From Dyadobacter chenhuakuii (lineage in GTDB: Bacteria; Bacteroidota; Bacteroidia; Cytophagales; Spirosomataceae): a stretch of DNA of 64,000 nt. The notes under the pieces are model-generated. The model did no database searches, had not been told where the DNA came from, and worked only from the letters and a program-made list of their open reading frames with translations. Shown piece by piece: positions 26,499 through 36,446 of this stretch (positions are counted from its first letter, which is position 1; the number at the start of each line of letters is the position of its first letter). Location of the stretch: NCBI RefSeq assembly GCF_023821985.2, contig NZ_CP098805.1, forward strand, positions 3,410,001-3,474,000. The letters are read 5' to 3'. The translations under genes and the position numbers were made by a program.

Positions 26499-27824
26499 AT
26501 GAAACTAACAACATTCTGGGCAACCATTATCTGCCTTCATTTATTTTATTCCCAGGCGCATTCCCAACGCAAAGTTTTATCCTACGATTCAACCAAACAC
26601 TCGAGCAGAGTCAAAAAGGCGATCATCAAACTGAACATTCAAAAGGACTTTGGTGCGATCCCTAATGATACCATTAATGATCATGCCGCATTCCAGGCAG
26701 CATCGGAGTTTATTAATAGCCGGAAAGGAAATTGCGAACTGCTCATACCAGCTGGAAATTACATTGTAGGCAAACAGATAAAATTGAGCAATCGCGATTA
26801 CTACTATCGTGGTGCAGATGTTATTCAAATTCTTAATGCAAAGAACGTTACAATAAAGGGCCAACCTGGAACCAAGCTGAAATATGATACGGGCTTCCGG
26901 TTTGGCTCATTTAATCCCGAGGACGGCTCAAGCTCCAACATCTCAGTAGAATGCACACCTAAACCAGGAGCGACTTCCGCAAAAAGGGCTGATCTGGGAA
27001 GGTGCATTGTAGTGGCAAGCAGCAGCAATGTTAAGATCGAGAACTTGGTTCTGGACGGTAATTTTTATGCTGAGAACCTGAATAACATGAATACTTTCAA
27101 CATGAAGTGCATGGATAAAAAGAATACAATCTTTGATCCTGAGAAGATTAACATTGGTGGCGGATATGGTGATTGTGGTATCCAACTCGCTCATTATGGA
27201 GTGATGATTACACATTCGGGCAACATTGTTGTCAGGAACGTTACTGCCAAGCGATTTGGATTGGACGGGATTCAGATAGCCAACTCTCACACGGAGGCAG
27301 GCCAAAAAAATGTGAAACTTATCCAATGCGACCTCAACTTCAATGCAAGAACCGGGTTAGCCATTATAGGTGGCGATAAAATTGACGTGATCAGTACATC
27401 GATAACAAGAACTGGAAATTGCTTGTACGCTGCTACGGGAACTGGAGTTGACATTGAAGCAGAGATTGATGCCAAAAGACAAGCAAGGCAGGTTACTAAT
27501 GTTAAATTCTTGAAGTGTAAATTCAGCAATAACAGTTCCGGGGAAATTTTGGCAAAGTTTGGGTTAGGATCATCAAACATTACATTCGAAGACTGCGATA
27601 TCAAAAGCTCTAGCCTGGCTATTAATCTTGGCAGAAAGAATTCCGGATACAGATTTGTCAACAACAGAATAAGCGGCACAAAGGTCGTTGTACTGGAAGA
27701 CAAAAAAGTTGATGTTATGGCCCATCAAAGCGAGCAGAAAAAGACTATAAGCGCAAAAGGCGTGACTTCGTCCAGAACGGAAAACCCGTCTAATGTTTTT
27801 CTAAACAACGTTCTGGTTGAATAG
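26499..27824 (+). CDS. Secreted right-handed beta-helix protein (pectate-lyase-3-like)
   Basis: 441 residues with a signal peptide (cleavage near AHSQ). After a short linker comes the hallmark start of pectate_lyase_3 domains, KDFGAIPNDTINDHAAFQAA, then beta-helix coils with repeated short strands (NVTIKGQPG, NVKIENLVLDG, NIVVRNVTAKR, NVKLIQCDLN, NITFEDCDI). The helix probably faces polysaccharide. Lyase, hydrolase or epimerase activity on the locus product is possible; a structural role is equally open. It sits between two GT4 genes. Confidence 0.82.
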   Translation: MKLTTFWATIICLHLFYSQAHSQRKVLSYDSTKHSSRVKKAIIKLNIQKDFGAIPNDTINDHAAFQAASEFINSRKGNCELLIPAGNYIVGKQIKLSNRDYYYRGADVIQILNAKNVTIKGQPGTKLKYDTGFRFGSFNPEDGSSSNISVECTPKPGATSAKRADLGRCIVVASSSNVKIENLVLDGNFYAENLNNMNTFNMKCMDKKNTIFDPEKINIGGGYGDCGIQLAHYGVMITHSGNIVVRNVTAKRFGLDGIQIANSHTEAGQKNVKLIQCDLNFNARTGLAIIGGDKIDVISTSITRTGNCLYAATGTGVDIEAEIDAKRQARQVTNVKFLKCKFSNNSSGEILAKFGLGSSNITFEDCDIKSSSLAINLGRKNSGYRFVNNRISGTKVVVLEDKKVDVMAHQSEQKKTISAKGVTSSRTENPSNVFLNNVLVE

Positions 27825-27870
27825 CCTTAATCGCAATGACCAAAAGCCATAACCGGCAAAAAACAGTTTA

Positions 27871-28977
27871 ATGAAAGTACTTGTAATCATTAATGATATT
27901 TCACAAGGCGGCGGAGAGAAGTTGCTTGTATCCTCTCTGCCTATCTTTAAAAGGAAAGATATAGATATCAGCGTTTTGCTGCTCAATGCACAAAATTCGG
28001 TTCCATCCTTTCTTGCCCACATTGAAAATGCCGGCATTACGATTCATGATCTTCGGATTTCCAATTTTTACAACCCGGTATGTGCGATTGAGATCTGGAA
28101 ATTTCTTAAAGCCAACCCGTTTGACGTAGTCCATGTGCATTTGTTCCCAGCGTCCTATTGGTCCAGTTTGGCAATTTCCATGCTTAAAACAAAGCCCGTT
28201 TTAATATTTACCGAACATAGTAATCATAACACGAGACGTGATAAGCAATATTTCAGACCGCTCGAAAAAGCCTTTTATCGTCCTTATAATGCGATCATTG
28301 CGATTACCGATAGTGTAAAAGAAAAATTATCTGAGTGGATCCGACAGGGTGATAAAATTAAAGTAATAAATAATGGCGTTGATCTCACTACTATTGCAAA
28401 TGCTAGTAATGTTGAAAGGCAGCATCTCTGTGCTGAACTGAATATCCCAACAAATTCGAAACTGATCCTTATGGCTGCCGGTTTCAGATATCCAAAGGAT
28501 CAGGGAACACTTATCCGGGCATGTGCATTGCTGGGGGAAGACTTTCACTTGTTATTAGCAGGTGAGGGTGAGGCAATGGAAGCTACACAAAAGATAGCCG
28601 CAGAATGTGAAGTGCTCGAACGTATACATTATCTGGGATTTCGAACAGATATATCCTCGCTCATGAAATCCGTTGATTTGAATGTACTTTCTTCCGAATA
28701 CGAGGGAATGTCTGGTGTAACCCTGGAATCACTCGCCGCAAATGTGCCGTTTTTAGGCTCCGACGTAAATGGTATAAAAGAGATTGTACCAAGCGAAGAT
28801 TTTCTGTTCAAACCCGCTGATAGTCAGGAATTAGCCAGTAAAGCACGGGCAATCCTGGATAATCCAGATGCTAGCGAGGCGATGGTCAAAGCAGCAAAAT
28901 CCTTCGTTAAGAATTTTGACTTGGAATTCATGGTTGACAAGTATATTAGTTTATACCAATCATTACTCAAAAAGTAA
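27871..28977 (+). CDS. GT4-family glycosyltransferase
   Basis: 368 residues, GT-B fold. The opening MKVLVIINDISQGGGEKLLVS, the VVHVHLFPA segment, NNGVDL at the domain hinge and the donor-domain signature LSSEYEGMSGVTLESLAANVPFLGSDVNGIKE (in two parts: EYEGMSGVTLE and LGSDVNGIKE) identify the family. Terminated 20 bp downstream by a perfect hairpin, so this gene ends the first transcription block of the capsule locus. Confidence 0.9.
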   Translation: MKVLVIINDISQGGGEKLLVSSLPIFKRKDIDISVLLLNAQNSVPSFLAHIENAGITIHDLRISNFYNPVCAIEIWKFLKANPFDVVHVHLFPASYWSSLAISMLKTKPVLIFTEHSNHNTRRDKQYFRPLEKAFYRPYNAIIAITDSVKEKLSEWIRQGDKIKVINNGVDLTTIANASNVERQHLCAELNIPTNSKLILMAAGFRYPKDQGTLIRACALLGEDFHLLLAGEGEAMEATQKIAAECEVLERIHYLGFRTDISSLMKSVDLNVLSSEYEGMSGVTLESLAANVPFLGSDVNGIKEIVPSEDFLFKPADSQELASKARAILDNPDASEAMVKAAKSFVKNFDLEFMVDKYISLYQSLLKK

Positions 28978-28997
28978 AATAACTTCTACAATAGTCT

Positions 28998-29036
28998 ATA
29001 AAGCACGAACATTTCATGTTCGTGCTTTATTTATTT
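28998..29036 (+). terminator. Perfect terminator splitting the capsule locus
   Basis: ATAAAGCACGAACAT and ATGTTCGTGCTTTAT form a perfect 15-bp stem with a 3-nt loop, followed by TTATTTT. It separates the pseudaminic acid block from the genes that follow. Confidence 0.93.
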
Positions 29037-29131
29037 TCACGCGATCTTAATGCTTAAATCACAGGTGATTCTACATAAAACGACTTTTTAACCTTCTATT
29101 GTGTAGTATAAAAATAAAATATTCTACGCAA

Positions 29132-29163
29132 TTGTAGTTATATAGATTTCTTACGTAAATTTG
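29132..29163 (+). promoter_or_regulatory. Bacteroidota-type promoter for the tailspike-like gene
   Basis: TTG at 29132-29134, 21 nt, then TAAATTTG at 29156-29163, matching TTG-N19-22-TAnnTTTG. It lies in a strongly AT-rich 255-bp gap after the terminator and implies a new transcription unit. Confidence 0.65.
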
Positions 29164-29232
29164 ATCTATAATTTTATAGAATATATTCTATATATGAGGT
29201 CATATTTATTCATTATAACCATTGGGAAATCT

Positions 29233-31422
29233 ATGATGATCCGAGCCGTAGCATTATTCTGCTTCTTCGTAGTGAATGCTTCTGTCAACAGCCTTACACA
29301 CGCAGCCGCATTTATTGATCCCATTCGCTTTTCAATAACCACACAGACAACGGAGGTGGTTGTTAATGAAGAGTTCGAAATTGAAATTAAAGCAGATCTG
29401 ATAGATATACCCATTAATACAGTCTATGTATTTAAAAGTGCACGGGCATTCAGGCTAAAACTGATTTTACCGCAAGGTTTCCAGCAAACTGGTGGTTCCT
29501 TCCATGATTTTGTCGGTTTAGAATTAACAGCAAGTAAACCCACCGCTGTTTTTCATCTGAAAGGAAAATTTGTAAGTGCAGAACGCGCCGGCGTGTTCCA
29601 GTTACTCCGAAGCCATGAAAACGCAAACAACAGCAGTGACTTCGTCGAGGTAGGCCGACTTCCTTTTGGCATGGCTGAAACAGCATCTGAAAGTCCATCC
29701 AATGCCCGTATAGCACTTGTTGGCACCATATCTTATGTTCCATACCTGACAATGGCAAGCCTGCGTCAACTGCCAGACACAGCTACAACAGTTTTTATTA
29801 CAGATCAGGGACGGGCTGGCACTTTTAAGCTCAATCCATCTTCAACCCGTGCAGATGACGGTGCCTTGACTATTGTATCATCCGGAAAACGGTTCGAGCG
29901 TGTCTTTGAAGGTCCTGTGAATGTTGAGTGGTTTGGGGTCAAAGGCGACGGAACTACTGACAACACTGCTACGATCCAAGCTATATTAAACAGGACAGAC
30001 ATCCCAAACATTTTCTTTCCAAAACCTGCGGTTTCCTATCGTTTGAAGGAAATGTTCATGAGATCCAATAAGAATATCGTTTTCGCAGACGGTACGATCG
30101 TTGAAGGTTTGGGAACGCTTGGCTTAGAGGAAAGAATGGTCCTGATGAATGGTATACAAAATGTTACTATCAAGGGAAACAATGTCGTTTTCAAAGATCA
30201 AAAAGCGAATTATACCAGCGGACAGCAAAGACATATTTTCACAATGCTAGGCGTTACCAATGTGACGATTGAAGGAATAGCAGCCAATAATAGCGGTGGT
30301 GACGGCTACTACATAGGGTCAAGCGTATGGCAAAAGTTCTCTCAAAATGTGAAATTGATCAATATCAGCGCTGACAATAATCGAAGACAGGGCCTTTCCA
30401 TCGTTTCAGGTAAAAACATTGAAATTATTAGTCCTGTTTTAACCAATACCAACGGCGTTGCTCCTTCCGCAGGAATTGACATAGAACCGGATAATGCAGA
30501 TGAATTTCTGGAAGGCATACGCATTACGAATCCAATAACGAAAAATAATGTCGGAGGAGGAATTGTAATTCTTATAGATGATTTCAAAGGGACTAATCGC
30601 GTAGTGGATATCACAGTCACCAATCATCATGATGATGGAAGCTTTTATGGAACTTATATTTCAAAAGCTACGGGAGCCATTGCAGGATCCATCGTGTTTC
30701 AAAATCCGCTTTGGAAAAACAATAAGTCTAATGGCCTTTGCGTGAGTAATTACAGCGTTAACGCTTGTACCATCCAGGTCAATGATGCGACTGTCATCGA
30801 CTGCAATGTAAATGGCATGGCTCATGCTGTTTTCGGATCCGCCTTTTTGGTATATCGCGAAGCTAACGCAATAGGTGACGCCAATATTGGTAATGTTCAT
30901 ATAGTACGCCCAAAGGTGGAAGATACGCGAAGCACGAAAAAAATCTTTTCTGCCTTTGCATTTGATGACGTTTCCAGGAAAGGGAGTATTAAAAACTGCA
31001 GTCTTATAGATCCGGTAGTCATCAATGGACTTAATCCGGTGAACTACGTTCATTTCGCGGTGCTGGAAGATTTGGCCTTGTCGGACAAGAACGAAAAGTT
31101 AACTTTTGACATCGCGCAGGGTAACAGGACGCTTACTTATGGATTTTACAAAAGAGTATTTCACAACGCTACATCCACGGGTATAAGAACCATCTCACTG
31201 AACAGTTTGCCAGCAAATTATCCTGAAATAACATTTGAAGTGAGAAATGCGCAGATTCTAAGGCTTATACCAACTGTCAATGATAACATAGTCCCCGTGG
31301 CTCCGACCAAAGGCAAGTATATCCAAAGCGCAACTGTAGGCAGCAAGATAACGCTTCGAAAAACAAGCACGAACACGTGGCAAGTTAAGGACATGATCGG
31401 AACCTGGACTGTTCAGCCATAA
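29233..31422 (+). CDS. Large secreted beta-helix protein with a phage-tailspike-like layout
   Basis: 729 residues from the ATG at 29233, where MMIRAVALFCFFVVNASVNS forms a clear signal peptide; an ATG at 29194 and a TTG at 29161 are in frame upstream. Residues about 25-165 look like a cohesin- or Ig-type beta domain (ITTQTTEVVVNEEFEIEIKA, VFHLKGKFVS). Then comes a segment of the kind that precedes the helix in phage tailspikes (LRQLPDTATTVFITDQGRAG, FERVFEGPVNVEWFGVKGDG, TTDNTATIQ), about 350 residues of beta-helix (NVTIKGNNVVFKD, NVTIEGIAANNSGG), and a tail ending in KITLRKTSTNTWQVKDMIGTW. Probably binds or cuts polysaccharide at the cell surface. No active site can be named. Confidence 0.8.
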   Translation: MMIRAVALFCFFVVNASVNSLTHAAAFIDPIRFSITTQTTEVVVNEEFEIEIKADLIDIPINTVYVFKSARAFRLKLILPQGFQQTGGSFHDFVGLELTASKPTAVFHLKGKFVSAERAGVFQLLRSHENANNSSDFVEVGRLPFGMAETASESPSNARIALVGTISYVPYLTMASLRQLPDTATTVFITDQGRAGTFKLNPSSTRADDGALTIVSSGKRFERVFEGPVNVEWFGVKGDGTTDNTATIQAILNRTDIPNIFFPKPAVSYRLKEMFMRSNKNIVFADGTIVEGLGTLGLEERMVLMNGIQNVTIKGNNVVFKDQKANYTSGQQRHIFTMLGVTNVTIEGIAANNSGGDGYYIGSSVWQKFSQNVKLINISADNNRRQGLSIVSGKNIEIISPVLTNTNGVAPSAGIDIEPDNADEFLEGIRITNPITKNNVGGGIVILIDDFKGTNRVVDITVTNHHDDGSFYGTYISKATGAIAGSIVFQNPLWKNNKSNGLCVSNYSVNACTIQVNDATVIDCNVNGMAHAVFGSAFLVYREANAIGDANIGNVHIVRPKVEDTRSTKKIFSAFAFDDVSRKGSIKNCSLIDPVVINGLNPVNYVHFAVLEDLALSDKNEKLTFDIAQGNRTLTYGFYKRVFHNATSTGIRTISLNSLPANYPEITFEVRNAQILRLIPTVNDNIVPVAPTKGKYIQSATVGSKITLRKTSTNTWQVKDMIGTWTVQP

Positions 31423-31482
31423 GTGTACACCAAATCATCACAGATGCATTTGTCATAGTGCAGCACGGTGATTGTAAATTAT

Positions 31483-31530
31483 AAAATGTTATCAAAATTG
31501 AATCTTATGAAACAATTTTGATAACATTTT
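31483..31530 (+). terminator. 18-bp perfect AT-rich inverted repeat, probable terminator
   Basis: AAAATGTTATCAAAATTG and its exact reverse complement flank a 12-nt loop, 60 bp after the beta-helix gene. AT-rich stems of this size can terminate transcription; the short distance to the next promoter element (35 bp) leaves an operator role open. Confidence 0.55.
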
Positions 31531-31564
31531 CATTTAATGACAATCATTTTTTCAGCACATCGAC

Positions 31565-31572
31565 TATTTTTG
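31565..31572 (+). promoter_or_regulatory. Candidate -7 promoter element before the UDP-sugar dehydrogenase gene
   Basis: TATTTTTG fits TAnnTTTG, 28 bp before the preferred ATG. No convincing TTG at -33. Confidence 0.4.
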
Positions 31573-31600
31573 TCATTTATTGGCAATACTAACAGACTAT

Positions 31601-32866
<1,266 letters not shown>

Positions 32867-32925
32867 TGGTTGCGTCACGCTGCCGAAATTTAGCTATTCA
32901 AATTATATCTTAGTCGCATAACTCA

Positions 32926-33918
32926 ATGACTTTTAACCAATATCATCAGCAGGATATCACCTCCTCAAAATTCCTTATCACCGGAGGAGCCGGATTCATC
33001 GGTTCCAACTTGGTAGCATATCTTGTTCAATATCAAGCTGCTAAGATCGTAGTGCTGGATAACTTATCAACGGGTTACCTGGAAAACATTGCAGCGTACA
33101 TTAATAAAGGACAAGTTGAGTTTATCGAAGGCGACATCAGGGATTATCAAACCTGCGTAAAGGCGGTGCAGAATGTTGATTACGTGCTGCATGAGGCTGC
33201 GCTGGGTTCAGTTCCACGAAGCATTAATGATCCGATTACAACTAATGAAGTAAATATCAGCGGCTTTTTGAATATTCTCCAGGCTGCTAAGGAGGCTGGT
33301 GTAAAGCGTATGGTCTATGCAGCGTCGTCGTCAACGTACGGGGACAGTCCATCACTGCCCAAACAGGAAGCGATCATTGGAAACCCGCTCTCGCCATATG
33401 CAGTCACAAAATATGTCAATGAGCTTTATGCGGATGTGTTTTCAAGAACCTATCAGTTCCACAGCGTTGGATTACGGTATTTTAATGTATTTGGGCCAAA
33501 ACAGAATGTGAATGGTCCTTATGCTGCTGTGATTCCACTGTTTATAACCCAGGTTTTGAATGGTCAGGCACCGGTAATTAACGGCGATGGCTTAACCTCC
33601 CGCGATTTCACGTTCGTATCCAATGTTGTTCAGGCGAATATCAAAGCTTTACTTGCCGACAATCTGACGAAGCACGAGGTTTTCAATGTTGCCTGCAATG
33701 AGCAGACTTCTCTTACCGAACTCGTTTCGGCTATCACTGAGGAGCTAGACAGTCCACTCGAACCAACTTACGTGACGGAAAGAAGGGGTGACGTGAAGCA
33801 CAGTCTAGCGGATATTTCAAAAGCAAAAACACAATTACAATATCAACCGGAAGTACTTTTTAAAAACGGACTTAAAGAAACTATTCTTTATTTCCAGGAA
33901 TTGACAAGCGCTTCCTGA
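32926..33918 (+). CDS. UDP-N-acetylglucosamine/glucuronic acid C4-epimerase (WbpP/TviC family)
   Basis: A 330-residue extended SDR with NAD loop TGGAGFIGSN (19-28), the SSSTYGD segment, catalytic YAVTK (about 158-162) and the WbpP-type signature RYFNVFGPKQNVNGPYAAVIP. WbpP and TviC interconvert UDP-GlcNAc and UDP-GalNAc or their uronic acids. With the preceding dehydrogenase it should supply UDP-GalNAcA for the polymer, as in Vi antigen or Pseudomonas O6 synthesis; the exact substrate order is inference. Confidence 0.92.
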   Translation: MTFNQYHQQDITSSKFLITGGAGFIGSNLVAYLVQYQAAKIVVLDNLSTGYLENIAAYINKGQVEFIEGDIRDYQTCVKAVQNVDYVLHEAALGSVPRSINDPITTNEVNISGFLNILQAAKEAGVKRMVYAASSSTYGDSPSLPKQEAIIGNPLSPYAVTKYVNELYADVFSRTYQFHSVGLRYFNVFGPKQNVNGPYAAVIPLFITQVLNGQAPVINGDGLTSRDFTFVSNVVQANIKALLADNLTKHEVFNVACNEQTSLTELVSAITEELDSPLEPTYVTERRGDVKHSLADISKAKTQLQYQPEVLFKNGLKETILYFQELTSAS

Positions 33919-33981
33919 TTGGCCTGGCATGTTCGGATCAATCAAACTTCCACCGATTAAAACAAAAGACAACACACTTGA

Positions 33982-35148
33982 ATGGAGAAAATCAAATTAC
34001 TTAGGATAACAACCGAAACTTATTCGCTACGTATATTATTAAAGGGCCAACTGAAATTTATGTTGGAGCAGGGTGTGGAAGTATCAATGGCAAGCACTCC
34101 GGATAAACATGTTGGTGATCTGGTACTTAATCAGGGAGCCCCGTTTTACCCTCTTAATCTTTCGCGGGAATTAACACCTTTCAAAGACCTGTTAGCTCTT
34201 TTTAGAACCATCCGGCTTATCCGGAAAATCAAACCGCAAGTTGTTCATACCCATTCGCCTAAGGCCGGAATCATCGGAATGCTTGCGGCATATATTTGCA
34301 GGGTTCCACTTAGAATGCACACAGTAGCCGGGCTGCCACTCATGGAAGTCACCGGCCCGAAAAGAAAGCTTCTTGACTTCGTCGAATCGTTAACCTACAA
34401 GTGTGCGCACTGGGTTTTACCAAACTCACAGGAGCTCAAAAAATTCATTTTAGATAACGACCTCAGTCCCGACAAATCGAAAGTGCAGGTTATCGGCAAC
34501 GGCAGCAGCAACGGAATTGATCTGGAATACTTTTCGGTTACACCGAAACTGCTGGCTGAAAGCAATGAGTTTAGAAAAGCACATAACATTGGCCATAGCG
34601 ATATTTTACTATCATTTATGGGCCGGCTTGCTAATTACAAGGGTGTTAATGAATTGGTTGCAGCATTTTCAGAGCTTCAGAAACGCCACGAAAACCTCAA
34701 ACTTGTACTGATAGGAGCCCCAGAAGACCTTAATCCGCTGGAAGAACACACCAAAACGGAAATCGCAAATAATAAATCCATTATTGCGGTGGGGCATCAG
34801 CATGACGTGCGAAAGTTTTTGGCTGCTTCTGACATATTTGTGTTTCCCAGTTACCGGGAGGGCTTTCCGCAAGCGCTTTTGCAGGCCAGCGCCATGGGCA
34901 TTCCGTGCATTGCAACCAATATTAACGGCTGCAATGAAATGATCGATGATGGAAATACGGGAATATTGATCCAGCCAAAAAGTATCCATGCCATAGTAAA
35001 TGCCTGTGAGAAGCTGATAAACAATCCGCAGGACAGTAGAAAAATGGGGAAACTGGCGCAACAATTTGTCCTCAGGAATTTCGAACAGCAGCAACTTTGG
35101 CGAGCCATTCATGCATTTTATAGTTCAAACCTGGCGGCAAGAAAATAA
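33982..35148 (+). CDS. GT4-family glycosyltransferase (CapM/PglA-like)
   Basis: 388 residues, GT-B fold. The acceptor domain has LRITTETYSLRILLKGQLKF, VVHTHSPKAGIIGMLAA and MHTVAGLP; the donor domain has LSFMGRLANYKGVNELV and FPSYREGFPQALLQASAMG (the E-x7-E-type region). The HTHSPKAG segment is common in glycosyltransferases that add the second sugar to an undecaprenyl-linked primer, which fits its place just before the initiating transferase gene. Confidence 0.9.
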   Translation: MEKIKLLRITTETYSLRILLKGQLKFMLEQGVEVSMASTPDKHVGDLVLNQGAPFYPLNLSRELTPFKDLLALFRTIRLIRKIKPQVVHTHSPKAGIIGMLAAYICRVPLRMHTVAGLPLMEVTGPKRKLLDFVESLTYKCAHWVLPNSQELKKFILDNDLSPDKSKVQVIGNGSSNGIDLEYFSVTPKLLAESNEFRKAHNIGHSDILLSFMGRLANYKGVNELVAAFSELQKRHENLKLVLIGAPEDLNPLEEHTKTEIANNKSIIAVGHQHDVRKFLAASDIFVFPSYREGFPQALLQASAMGIPCIATNINGCNEMIDDGNTGILIQPKSIHAIVNACEKLINNPQDSRKMGKLAQQFVLRNFEQQQLWRAIHAFYSSNLAARK

Positions 35149-35197
35149 TATGTTCAAAATATTTTTTCTAAAAAGCGAAGTATAAATTTACCGCACT

Positions 35198-35205
35198 TAT
35201 CTTTG
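35198..35205 (+). promoter_or_regulatory. Candidate -7 promoter element upstream of the initiating sugar transferase
   Basis: TATCTTTG fits TAnnTTTG. If used, the transcript would carry a leader of about 190 nt before the ATG at 35406. The 257-bp gap holds no gene. Confidence 0.35.
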
Positions 35206-35405
35206 TGAAATACTTGCTCAATGCCCTCTCCTCGATATATGAACAGACAATCGTATCTAACGTTTGTTCAAACCTATAAACCTTTAATTAAATGAAAGCC
35301 GCCGATGGTTCAGTATGCCTTGCTGACTGTTTCAAAATAGGAATTTTTACATTATAATTGCATTCTTTTTGCACACGCTTTAACTTTTACTATTGCCGCA
35401 CACAT

Positions 35406-36407
35406 ATGGATCAAACTTCTGTTTCTAATCGAAAGTACGTACATCGATTGTTGAGCAAAAATGCTTCTACCGATGAAATCTTGATTATCACGAGTTATGA
35501 CTATTTTTTACAGAAATACGATTTAAAACATCTGCGTCAGACTTACAGGGAAATTATTCTGGTCCCTCATACAGAAGACGATGATTACCTCATTAACTAC
35601 ACGGTAAGGCCTTTGCTGGACAAATTTGAGAAAGTCCACCTTGTCACCAATCCTCACTATGACAAGCGTAACAAGGTCATTTATGAATTGGTTATTCGTA
35701 AAAACAAATCCATTCGCATCACTACGGTTTATGACTTCTGCGAGAAGAGCTTGAAGAAAGTTTATATACCCGAAGACATATCGGAAATCAATCCTAATTT
35801 ATCTGATATGCCCGCATTCGGTAAAAGAGTGAGATATCCAAAGAAGATTATCGATGTTGCGGTTTCCATCGTTTTATTCCTGCTGACTTTTCCGCTCTGG
35901 ATTTTAAGCTATTTCCGCATCAAGCTTGAGTCGCCCGGTCCCGTATTTTATTATCAGGAAAGGGTTGGGATGGATAACATCGCATTTAAGTGTATCAAAT
36001 TCCGCTCTATGTCATTGGATGCAGAATCTAATGGGGCGACTTTCTCCAAAAAGAATGATTCGAGGACTTTTTCATACGGGTCTTTCATGCGGTTAAGCCG
36101 AATTGATGAATTGCCACAAATCATCAATATTTTCAGAAGAGATTTGTCTCTGATTGGTCCACGGCCGGAAAGACAGGTTTTCACAGAAACCTTTGATGAG
36201 GTTATCCCCTACTACAATTCCAGGCATAGCATTAAGCCCGGAATCACTGGATACGCTCAGGTAATGTATTCCTACGGCGCCGGGGTCTTCGATGCGCGGC
36301 ACAAGCTGATGTACGATCTCTACTATATCAAAAACTGGTCATTGTTTCTTGAATTGAAGATTATTCTTCTTACGGCTGTTGTCATTTTTGGCAAAAGAGG
36401 GCGGTAA
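35406..36407 (+). CDS. Initiating undecaprenyl-phosphate sugar-1-phosphate transferase
   Basis: 333 residues from ATG 35406 (an in-frame TTG at 35358 adds 16 unsupported residues). The C-terminal 195 residues are a bacterial sugar transferase (PglC/WcaJ core): membrane helix IIDVAVSIVLFLLTFPLWIL, SPGPVFYYQERVG, FKCIKFRSM, and SRIDELPQIINIF leading to LSLIGPRPER and KPGITGYAQV. It lacks the four-helix N-terminal membrane domain of WbaP/WcaJ and has about 130 soluble residues instead, with alternating strands and helices (EILIITSYDYF, REIILVPHTEDD, KVHLVTNPHY). It should load the first sugar phosphate onto the lipid carrier. Confidence 0.92.
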   Translation: MDQTSVSNRKYVHRLLSKNASTDEILIITSYDYFLQKYDLKHLRQTYREIILVPHTEDDDYLINYTVRPLLDKFEKVHLVTNPHYDKRNKVIYELVIRKNKSIRITTVYDFCEKSLKKVYIPEDISEINPNLSDMPAFGKRVRYPKKIIDVAVSIVLFLLTFPLWILSYFRIKLESPGPVFYYQERVGMDNIAFKCIKFRSMSLDAESNGATFSKKNDSRTFSYGSFMRLSRIDELPQIINIFRRDLSLIGPRPERQVFTETFDEVIPYYNSRHSIKPGITGYAQVMYSYGAGVFDARHKLMYDLYYIKNWSLFLELKIILLTAVVIFGKRGR

Positions 36408-36446
36408 CAATTTCTCGAACATTCTTTCGCGGTCAACTTATCATGC

